Shown piece after piece: positions 13,651-19,936 of a stretch of 27,720 nucleotides of DNA; within the stretch, counting starts at the first letter, position 1; every line of letters begins with the position of its first letter. The stretch comes from CAZGSV01 sp964528605. Lineage in GTDB: Bacteria > Armatimonadota > Zipacnadia > CAZGSV01. Where the stretch lies: the NCBI GenBank assembly GCA_964528605.1, contig CAZGSV010000034.1, positions 1 to 27,720 on the forward strand. The letters are read 5' to 3'. Both the position numbers and the translations under genes were made by a program. The notes below the pieces were generated by a model. The model saw only the letters and a list, made by a program, of their open reading frames with translations. It had not been told where the DNA came from and made no database searches.

Positions 13651-15017
13651 GAGCGGGGGGGCTGTCGCCGGAGGAGATCTACGAGACCGCGCGCATGTTC
13701 GCGCAGCAGCATCTGGACGTGCGGGCGGTGACGCTGGGGATCAGCCTGCTGGGGTATTCGCAGCGGAGCGGGGTGCGGTTTGCGGAGACGGTGGGCCGGC
13801 TGGTCAAGAAGGCTGGGAAAGAGTTCGTGGCGGCGGTGGATGAGGTGGCGGCGAGGTTGGGGATTCCGATAGTGAACCGGCGGATAGCGGTGACGCCGAT
13901 AGCGGTGGCATTCGGACGGGGGTCTGCGAGCGACTATCTGGCGATTGCCGAGGCGCTGGACGGGGCGGCGAGGGAGGCGGGGGTGGACTTTGTCGGGGGC
14001 TTCTCCGCGCTGGTGCACAAGGGGATGGAGCGCGGCGACGCGGCGCTGGTGGAGGTGATACCGGAGGCGCTGGCGCGTACGGAGCGCGTGTGCTCGTCGG
14101 TGAACGTGGCCTCGACGAAGAGCGGGATAAACATGGACGCGGTGGCGTGGATGGGGAGGATTGTGAAGGAGACGGCGCGGCGAACGGCGCGGCGGCACGG
14201 AATCGGGGCGGCGAAGTTGTGCGTGTTTGCCAACATCCCGGAGGACAACCCGTTCATGGCGGGCGCGATTCACGGATTCGGGGAGCCGGAGCGGGTCATC
14301 AACGTGGCCGTGAGTGGGCCGGGCGTGGTGAGGGAGGTCGTGCGATCGCTAAAGGGCGCTGACCTGAGTGAGGTGGCGGAGCAGATAAAGAGGACCGCCT
14401 TCAAGATAAGTCGAGTGGGCGAGTTGGTGGGCAGAGAGGTTTCGGAGCGCCTGGGGGTTGAGTTTGGGATTGTGGACCTGTCGCTGGCGCCGTCGCCGGT
14501 GGTAGGCGACAGCGTGGCGCAGGTGCTGGAGGAGATTGGGGTAGCGAGCGCGGGGGCGCCCGGCTCGACAGCGGCGCTGTTCCTGCTGACCGAGGCGGTG
14601 AAGCGGGGCGGGAGTTTCGCGGTGGCGCGGGTGGGCGGCCTGAGCGGGGCATTCATACCGGTGATGGAGGACTCGGGCATGGCTCAGGCGGTGGAGCGCG
14701 GCAGCCTGAGTTTGGAGAAGTTGGAGGCGATGACGGCGGTGTGCTCGGTGGGACTGGATATGGTGCCGGTTCCGGGCGACACGCCGGCGGAGACGATTGC
14801 GGCGCTGATAGCGGATGAGATGGCGATTGGGGTGGCGAATGACAAGACGACCGGGGCGCGCATAGTGCCAGTGCCGGGCAAGAAGGCCGGACAGCGGGTG
14901 AACTTTGGAGGGCTGTTTGGGAGCGCGCCGGTGATGAGCGTAAGCAAGTGGTCCTCGGGGCGTCTGATAAAGCGCGGAGGGCGGATTCCGCCGGCGGCGC
15001 GAGTGCTGCGCAACTGA
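13647..15017 (+). CDS. UPF0210 (DUF711, PFL-like) family protein
   Basis: The 456-residue protein matches the UPF0210/DUF711 family of roughly 450 residues, which has a pyruvate formate-lyase-like fold in solved members and no settled function. Typical blocks are DVRAVTLGISLLG, FVGGFSALVHKG, CSSVNVASTKSGINMDAV, CVFANIPEDNPFMAGAIHG, NVAVSGPGVV, DLSLAPSPVVGDSVAQVLEE and the C-terminal GLDMVPVPGDT. The start is TTG at 13647, giving a four-base TTGA overlap with the SIS stop, and a GAGGGAGG site sits six bases upstream. In many genomes it is paired with a small ACT-domain protein (UPF0237), which is absent here; it is coupled to a SIS protein instead. Family very secure, function unknown. Confidence 0.93.
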   Translation: MRAGGLSPEEIYETARMFAQQHLDVRAVTLGISLLGYSQRSGVRFAETVGRLVKKAGKEFVAAVDEVAARLGIPIVNRRIAVTPIAVAFGRGSASDYLAIAEALDGAAREAGVDFVGGFSALVHKGMERGDAALVEVIPEALARTERVCSSVNVASTKSGINMDAVAWMGRIVKETARRTARRHGIGAAKLCVFANIPEDNPFMAGAIHGFGEPERVINVAVSGPGVVREVVRSLKGADLSEVAEQIKRTAFKISRVGELVGREVSERLGVEFGIVDLSLAPSPVVGDSVAQVLEEIGVASAGAPGSTAALFLLTEAVKRGGSFAVARVGGLSGAFIPVMEDSGMAQAVERGSLSLEKLEAMTAVCSVGLDMVPVPGDTPAETIAALIADEMAIGVANDKTTGARIVPVPGKKAGQRVNFGGLFGSAPVMSVSKWSSGRLIKRGGRIPPAARVLRN

Positions 15018-15104
15018 GCGCGGGGAAGTCGGGGCGGGCGCGCTGGAGTGAGAGACATAGGGCTGTGCGTTTGAGGCAAGGGCCATAGCACGGGAGGAAT
15101 AGCG

Positions 15105-16253
15105 ATGGAGCAGTACGAATTCTACATGCCGACGCAGCTCTACTTCGGCGTGGGGAGCCTGGGGAAACTGGCGGAGGCGATTGGCGTTGAGGGTTGGCAG
15201 CGGGTGTTGATCGTGACCGGGCCCAAGGTATCGCGGACCGATTGCTTCAAGGAGACGGTGAAGGCGCTGGAGAACGCCGGCGTGGCCTATGAGATCTTCG
15301 ATCGGGTTGAGCCTGACCCGTCGGCGGAGACGGTGGAGAGGGGCGGGGCGATGGCGGCGGCGATGAAAGCGCAGTGCGTGCTGGGTTACGGGGGGGGAAG
15401 CAACCTAGACGCCGCCAAGGCAGTGGCGGTGATAGCGACCAACGGCGGACGCGCGCGGGACCACTTCGGGAAGCCTCGGTACGGCAAGTTGCCCCTGCCC
15501 ATAGCGGCGGTTCCGACGACGGCGGGGACGGCGAGCGAGGTTACCTACTTCTCGGTGGTCACGGACACGGCCAAAAGGGAGAAGTTCCCGCTGGCGAGTT
15601 CCCAGATTGCGCCGCGGATGGCGGCGTTGGATGCGCGGGTGCTGGCGTCGGCGCCGAAGCCGGTGCTGGCAGCAGCCGGGATGGACGCGTTGACGCACGC
15701 GGTGGAGTCGTACGTGTCGCGGAATGCGACACCGGTGACGCGGGCGCTGGCGCTGGAGGGAGTGCGTCTGGTCGGCGCGAACCTCAAGCGGCTATGCGAC
15801 GACCCGAGCGACCTGGAGGCAGGGGCGGCGATGCTGCTAGGCAGCAACATGGCGGGTTGGGCCTTCAACCATTCGCAGTTGGGCGTGGCGCACGCTTTGG
15901 CGCTGCCGCCGGGGGCGCGGTTCGGGGTGCCGCACGGGGTGGCGAACGCGATTCTGCTGCCGGTGGCGATGGCGTACAACCGGAGCGCGTGCGCGGAGGC
16001 GATGGCGGCCGTGGGGCGAGCGCTCGGCGTCCCCAGTCATCTGGGAGTGGAGGGGCAAGCGGCGGCGGCGGTTGAGGTGGTGCGCGCTCTCGGCCGCGCG
16101 GTAGGTCTGCCGGCCGGGCTGGGGGAAGTGGGCGTGAGCAGCGAGGTGTTTGAGGCGATGATCGAGGACGCCTCGCGGAGCCGCCATATCGCGGCCAACC
16201 CGCGCACCGTGGAGCCGGGCGACTTGCTCGCTTTGTATAAGCAGGCGTTCTGA
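15105..16253 (+). CDS. Iron-containing (type III) alcohol dehydrogenase
   Basis: The 382-residue protein is a cytoplasmic NAD(P)-dependent dehydrogenase of the Fe-ADH family. Visible motifs are PTQLYFGVGSL at the N-terminus, GYGGGSNLDAAKA (nucleotide binding, about residues 93-105), PTTAGTASEVT, DARVLASAPKPVLAAAGMDALTHAVESYVS and the metal-binding His residues in GVAHALALPPGARFGVPHGVANA. Length is normal. GGGAGG lies ten bases before the ATG. Eighty-seven bases separate it from UPF0210, with no strong promoter seen, so it may be the last gene of the operon from 12493. It converges on the Gfo/Idh gene with only two bases between stop codons. Substrate unknown (butanol, lactaldehyde or another aldehyde/alcohol). 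Confidence 0.93.
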   Translation: MEQYEFYMPTQLYFGVGSLGKLAEAIGVEGWQRVLIVTGPKVSRTDCFKETVKALENAGVAYEIFDRVEPDPSAETVERGGAMAAAMKAQCVLGYGGGSNLDAAKAVAVIATNGGRARDHFGKPRYGKLPLPIAAVPTTAGTASEVTYFSVVTDTAKREKFPLASSQIAPRMAALDARVLASAPKPVLAAAGMDALTHAVESYVSRNATPVTRALALEGVRLVGANLKRLCDDPSDLEAGAAMLLGSNMAGWAFNHSQLGVAHALALPPGARFGVPHGVANAILLPVAMAYNRSACAEAMAAVGRALGVPSHLGVEGQAAAAVEVVRALGRAVGLPAGLGEVGVSSEVFEAMIEDASRSRHIAANPRTVEPGDLLALYKQAF

Positions 16254-16255
16254 GC

Positions 16256-17233
16256 CTAGAGGCGCATCTTCACCGGCTCGCCGGTCTGGGCGGAGACCTG
16301 TGCGGCGTGGCTGATGGCGGTGGTGATGAGGCCGCACTCCGGGGGCGAGTCGTTGGGGCCCTTGTGGAGGACTGCCTTGACGAAGGCCTCGTCAGGCGAG
16401 GTGCCGGGGGGGAGGCCTTCGGTGATGGGAGCCCACCTGCCCTGGACCATCTCGTGGACGTTGCCTTCGCGGATGAGGAGGGCGCCGTTGTCGCACCAGA
16501 TGGCGATCTCCTCGTGCCAGCCGACGGAGTGGCCGACAATGCCGATGCTGGCGAGGGCACCGCCGCGGTAGCGGATGCTGAGCGCGTCGAGGATGTCAAC
16601 GCGGGTATCGAACTTGTTCTCGAAGGCGAAGACTTCGGCGGGGCGGAGGTCGGTCATCCAGTGGACGATGTCCATGAGGTGGGAGCCGGAGTCCCAGAGT
16701 TGGCCGCCGCCGCTGAGGGAGGGGTCTTGACGCCAGGAGCCGCGGGTGCCGCGGTACCAGCCCTGCGATTGGACGGCGCTGACGAAGTGGACGGGGCCGA
16801 GGGCGCCGGAGGCGAGTCTCCGGCGGACCCAGCGGAAGGCGGGCTGGAAGTGGCGCTGGTAGGCGACGGTGACGACGAGGCCGCGGGTCTTGGCCTCGCG
16901 GACGACCCGGCGGGCGTGCGTGGTCTCGTAGACCATGGGCTTCTCGACGAGGACATGGAGGCCGCGCCTGAGCGACGCCATGACGTGCTCGTAGTGCAGG
17001 GTATGGGGGGTGCTGATGCCCACGGCGTCGAGTTCTTCCTTGCGGAGCAAGTCGCGATAGTCAGCGTAGAGGTTGGCTTTAGGGGCGCTTTCGGCCTGAG
17101 CCTTGCGGAGGTTCTCCTGGTTGGTGTCAGCGATGGCGACCAGTTTGACTTCGCGGAGCGAGTTGAGGAGGCGGAGGTGATGGCGACCGTTGCCACCAAC
17201 GCCGATGAACGCCATTCTGAGGGAGCGGGCCAT
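16256..17233 (-). CDS. Gfo/Idh/MocA-family NAD(P)-dependent oxidoreductase
   Basis: The 325-residue product has the N-terminal Rossmann fold (MAFIGVGGNGRHHLRLL, a GxGxxG loop), VAIADTNQENL, GISTPHTLHYEHVMASLRRG and the signature VEKPMVYE near residue 95. The C-terminal alpha/beta domain starts around residue 125 and includes GGGQLWDSGSHLMDIVHW, where the Asp and His near the active site are typical. Members oxidise sugars, inositols or their derivatives. No signal peptide is seen. It is the only minus-strand gene between 4817 and the window end, and its third codon positions are C-rich because the plus strand is G-rich. A second Met six residues in (MAFIGV) is a possible start. Substrate unknown. 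Confidence 0.94.
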   Translation of the reverse strand: MARSLRMAFIGVGGNGRHHLRLLNSLREVKLVAIADTNQENLRKAQAESAPKANLYADYRDLLRKEELDAVGISTPHTLHYEHVMASLRRGLHVLVEKPMVYETTHARRVVREAKTRGLVVTVAYQRHFQPAFRWVRRRLASGALGPVHFVSAVQSQGWYRGTRGSWRQDPSLSGGGQLWDSGSHLMDIVHWMTDLRPAEVFAFENKFDTRVDILDALSIRYRGGALASIGIVGHSVGWHEEIAIWCDNGALLIREGNVHEMVQGRWAPITEGLPPGTSPDEAFVKAVLHKGPNDSPPECGLITTAISHAAQVSAQTGEPVKMRL

Positions 17234-17327
17234 TTGTTGTGGATGTCCTCCAATACGCGCGTGGGCGTCGCAGACTTAGGGGGCGAGTATAGCGGGCGGC
17301 GAGGAAGGCAACAAGGCGAGGGGGCGC

Positions 17328-17356
17328 TTGCGCGGGGCGGGGGTTTGTGGTAGAAA
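17328..17356 (+). promoter_or_regulatory. Predicted promoter for the rpsF directon
   Basis: TTGCGC (17328-17333), a 17-base spacer and TAGAAA (17351-17356) preceded by TGG (extended -10) lie upstream of rpsF. The rest of the 198-base gap between the divergent Gfo/Idh gene and rpsF shows only this and the hairpin below. Confidence 0.5.
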
Positions 17357-17375
17357 GGTGACGTCCTTCCTTCTT

Positions 17376-17400
17376 CGCCCCCGGAGCACTCGCGAGGGCG
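17376..17400 (+). promoter_or_regulatory. Hairpin in rpsF leader, candidate S6:S18 binding site
   Basis: CGCCC (17376-17380) pairs with GGGCG (17396-17400), and CCG follows the left arm. Many bacteria control rpsF with a leader hairpin that binds the S6:S18 pair through a bulged CCG. Position and the CCG fit; I cannot confirm the inner stem, so this is a weak call. Confidence 0.3.
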
Positions 17401-17431
17401 GAGACTTCAAGGCCATAGGGAGGTTAGCGTA

Positions 17432-18058
17432 GTGCGGGATTACGAGTTGCTGTTCATCGCAGTACCGACCCTGGAGCAGGATCCCCTGAACGCGTTGCTG
17501 CAGCGGGTTGGGGATTTGATAACCACGGCAGGGGGGACAGTGGAGAAGGGCGTGGTGATGGGGCGGCGGCGCCTGGCGTATCCGATTGACCGGCATGCGG
17601 AGGGCGTTTACGTGCTGTTCTGGTTTCAGGGCGACAACGCCGTTCTCTCGACGCTGAACCGCCAGTTGCGGCTGAACGAGGAGGTGGTGCGCCACACAGT
17701 GGTCTATCGGGACGCGAGGACAAAGACGGCGGACGCGGCCCGCGCGGCTAAGGCAGCGGTGGCGGCGGCGGAGGCAGCAGCGGCAGCAGCAGCGGCGGCA
17801 GAGGCGGGAGCAGCGGCGGCAGCGACGGCGGCGGCCCAGGCCGCAGCGCAAGAGGCGGCCGCGGTGCCGGCTGAGGAGCCGATGGCGGGGTTCGAGACCG
17901 AGCCTGTAGTCGAGAGTGACCTGGGCGCGGAAGCCGCGGGACCGGCAGAGCCTGAGGTGGCGGTCGCAGTTGAGAGCGCCGGAGCGGAGGCCGAGCCCGG
18001 CGCAGGTGAAGAGGCGGCTGAGGGCGAGAGCGAGAGCGCCGGCCAGGCGCTGGAGTGA
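17432..18058 (+). CDS. rpsF: 30S ribosomal protein bS6 with long acidic Ala/Glu tail
   Basis: Residues 1-96 are a normal S6 fold: MRDYELLFIAVP, the GRRRLAYPIDRHAEGVYVLFWF strand pair that contacts 16S rRNA and S18, and LNRQLRLNEEVVRHTVVY. bS6 usually ends near residue 95-135; this one has about 110 more residues, first Ala-rich (about 100-145) and then Glu/Ala/Gly-rich and acidic. The start is GTG at 17432 with GGGAGG eight bases upstream. It heads an operon with ssb and rpsR, the classic order, and S6 may control the operon through the leader. The tail probably projects from the ribosome as a disordered extension; its role is unknown. Confidence 0.96.
   Translation: MRDYELLFIAVPTLEQDPLNALLQRVGDLITTAGGTVEKGVVMGRRRLAYPIDRHAEGVYVLFWFQGDNAVLSTLNRQLRLNEEVVRHTVVYRDARTKTADAARAAKAAVAAAEAAAAAAAAAEAGAAAAATAAAQAAAQEAAAVPAEEPMAGFETEPVVESDLGAEAAGPAEPEVAVAVESAGAEAEPGAGEEAAEGESESAGQALE
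17735..17866 (+). repeat. Low-complexity GC(N) codon tract in rpsF
   Basis: A run of mostly GCG/GCA/GCC codons encodes an Ala-rich stretch with scattered Glu, Gln and Lys. Such tracts change length easily by replication slippage, so its length may vary between strains. Confidence 0.75.
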
Positions 18059-18096
18059 GAAGCACCGAACCTCGTGAAGGAGGGCGGTGGTAGGAA

Positions 18097-18534
18097 ATGT
18101 TGAACAAGGTGTTCCTGATAGGGAACCTGACGCGGGACCCGGAATTGCGCTACACTCCGAGCGGCAAACCTCGCGCCGTGTTCGGCTTGGCGGTGAACCG
18201 GCGGGTGCGGCGGGAATCGGGGGATTGGGAGGACCAGCCTGACTTCTTCAACATTGTGGCGTGGGAGAAGCAGGCGGAGTTCGCCCACACGTACCTGAAC
18301 AAGGGCAAGCCGGCGCTGATCGAGGGGCGGCTGCAGGTCCGGTCGTTCACAGGTCAGGATGGCGCCAAGCGCACGGTGACCGAGGTGGTGGCGGAGCGGA
18401 TCAGTTTCGTGGGCGGTCGTGCGCCGGCTGAGGGTGCGCCGCCGAGTGCTGAGGGTGCGCCGCCGAGTGCCGAGGGTGCGCCGGAGGAAGGCGCGCCGCC
18501 TGCTGAAGAGCCAGACGTGTTGGGGGACGTGTAG
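18097..18534 (+). CDS. ssb: Single-stranded DNA-binding protein
   Basis: The 145-residue protein has the OB-fold of bacterial SSB in residues 1-108: MLNKVFLIGNLTRDPELRYT, then DFFNIVAWEKQAEFAHTYLNKGKPALIEGRL and VVAERISFVG. It coats single-stranded DNA in replication and repair. The tail is short and built from AEGAPPS repeats encoded by a 21-base unit. The C-terminus ends EEPDVLGDV: acidic, but without the DDDIPF-type tip that recruits partner proteins in most bacteria, so partner binding may differ. GGAGGG lies upstream of the ATG. It sits between rpsF and rpsR, the common bacterial order. Confidence 0.95.
   Translation: MLNKVFLIGNLTRDPELRYTPSGKPRAVFGLAVNRRVRRESGDWEDQPDFFNIVAWEKQAEFAHTYLNKGKPALIEGRLQVRSFTGQDGAKRTVTEVVAERISFVGGRAPAEGAPPSAEGAPPSAEGAPEEGAPPAEEPDVLGDV
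18427..18489 (+). repeat. 21-bp tandem repeat in ssb tail
   Basis: Two identical 21-base units (18427-18447 and 18448-18468) are followed by a third, partly diverged unit (18469-18489). Each encodes AEGAPPS or a variant. The repeat keeps the reading frame. Confidence 0.9.
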
Positions 18535-18565
18535 TAGAGTCCAAGAATAGAAGGAGTAGATTTGG

Positions 18566-18790
18566 TTGCGTTATCGCGATCGCAGACCTAGAAAGCCATG
18601 TATGTTCTGCAAGGACAAGACGGCCTACATTGACTACAAGGACGTAGGGCTGTTGGGTCGGTTCTTGAACGAGAAGGGGAAGATCCTGCCGAAGCGCGCG
18701 ACGGGCAACTGCGCCCGGCACCAAAGGGAACTGGCGCGCGCCATCAAGCGGGCGCGGATCATAGCGCTGTTGCCGTTCGTCAGGAGCTAG
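18566..18790 (+). CDS. rpsR: 30S ribosomal protein bS18 (zinc-binding form)
   Basis: The 74-residue protein matches bS18: RRPRKPCMFC, IDYKDVGLLGRFLNEKGKI, LPKRATGNCARHQRELARAIKRAR and ALLPF. CMFC together with CARH gives the Cys-x2-Cys / Cys-x2-His set of the zinc-containing (C+) form. The start is TTG at 18566, supported by AAGGAG nine bases upstream; no in-frame ATG or GTG is available before the conserved region. bS18 pairs with bS6 on the 30S platform, and the two genes flank ssb. rplI, which often follows rpsR, is not here. Confidence 0.96.
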   Translation: MRYRDRRPRKPCMFCKDKTAYIDYKDVGLLGRFLNEKGKILPKRATGNCARHQRELARAIKRARIIALLPFVRS

Positions 18791-18813
18791 GGGAGCGCGG
18801 CCGGTCCTGTCGT

Positions 18814-19905
18814 ATGAAGGCGAAGGGGCGGGCCAAGCGGGGTTCTGCGCTGCTGGATGACTTGTCCGCGCTAGCGCGTGCGGACCGCTCGGGGATGCTG
18901 GGGCTGACAGCGCGGTATCCCGAGCAATGCAAAGAGGGCATGAGGCTGGGGCGGGCAGTTGCTCTGCCCAGAGGACCGAAGAGGCCTGATTGCGTCGTTT
19001 TGGCGGGGATGGGCGGTTCAGCGGCGGGGGGGGAACTGCTGCGGGTGCTGGCGGGGCCTGACCTTGGGTGTGGGTTCTACGTGCACCGGGACTATTCGCT
19101 GCCGTCGTTTGTGGGGCCGGGGTCACTGGTGCTGGTGGCGAGTTACTCCGGCGACACAGAGGAGGCGTTAAGCGCGTATCGGGAGGCGCGGAGGAGGGGG
19201 GCGGCGCGGATCGCGATTTGCAGCGGGGGAGCGCTGGCGAGGATGGCGCGGCGCGACGGGGCGCCAATGTGTTTGGTGCCGGGGGGCCAGCCGCCGCGGA
19301 CGGCGTCGGGGTACCTTTTCTTTCCGATGTGGGTGGTGCTGTGCCGATTGGGGCTGGTGAGGAGTCAGGCTAGGGCTGAGGGGGAGACACTGGCCTTGCT
19401 GGAGCGCATGGCGGGGCGTCTGGGGCCGGAGGCGCCGTGCGGGCGGAATGCGGCGAAGCAACTGGCGCTGGGATGCGTGGGCAAGGTGCCGGTGGTGTAC
19501 GGGTGGAACGGGTTTGTTTATGCGGTGGCGCTGCGGTGGAAGACGCAGTTCAACGAGAACGCGAAGGTGCCGGCGTTCGCGTATCCGGTGCCGGAGATGA
19601 ACCACAACGAGATCATGGGGTGGGAGGGGCCGACGGAACTGACGGGGCGTTTCCTGGCGATTTGGCTGCGGGACCGGCGGGAACCGAAGCGAATCGCGGA
19701 ACGGTTTGAGTATACGAAGGAAGTGCTGCAGGGGCGGCTGACTTCGATTGAGCAGTGGAGCGAGGGCGCCAGCGCGATGGCGCGGGCCTTCTCGTTATGG
19801 TATCTGGGGGACTGGGTTAGCATCTACCTGGCGCTGGCGAGAGGGACGGATCCGACTCCGATAGCGGGTATCGTGAGCCTGAAACGGGCGTTGGCGGGCC
19901 GATAG
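18814..19905 (+). CDS. Bifunctional phosphoglucose/phosphomannose isomerase (SIS family)
   Basis: The 363-residue protein matches the PGI/PMI enzymes first described in crenarchaea and found in some bacteria, which interconvert glucose-6-P, fructose-6-P and mannose-6-P. It has a SIS domain with VVLAGMGGSAAGGELLRVL, YSLPSFVGPGSLVLVASYSGDTEEAL, GGQPPRTASGYLFFPM, the FNENAKVPAF block with catalytic Glu and EMNHNEIMGWE with the His and Glu that open the sugar ring. It lies 23 bases after rpsR and is probably in the same transcript. It may supply fructose-6-P or mannose-6-P for envelope sugars; whether a second pgi exists elsewhere cannot be seen. Confidence 0.92.
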   Translation: MKAKGRAKRGSALLDDLSALARADRSGMLGLTARYPEQCKEGMRLGRAVALPRGPKRPDCVVLAGMGGSAAGGELLRVLAGPDLGCGFYVHRDYSLPSFVGPGSLVLVASYSGDTEEALSAYREARRRGAARIAICSGGALARMARRDGAPMCLVPGGQPPRTASGYLFFPMWVVLCRLGLVRSQARAEGETLALLERMAGRLGPEAPCGRNAAKQLALGCVGKVPVVYGWNGFVYAVALRWKTQFNENAKVPAFAYPVPEMNHNEIMGWEGPTELTGRFLAIWLRDRREPKRIAERFEYTKEVLQGRLTSIEQWSEGASAMARAFSLWYLGDWVSIYLALARGTDPTPIAGIVSLKRALAGR

Positions 19906-19936
19906 CAGGCCGTCCCTCGGGACCGAGGGATTGTCA

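Noticed and set aside
17735..17866. Coiled-coil or separate gene in the Ala-rich rpsF tail
   Set aside because: The frame is continuous with S6, and the tract is low-complexity without heptads I can see.
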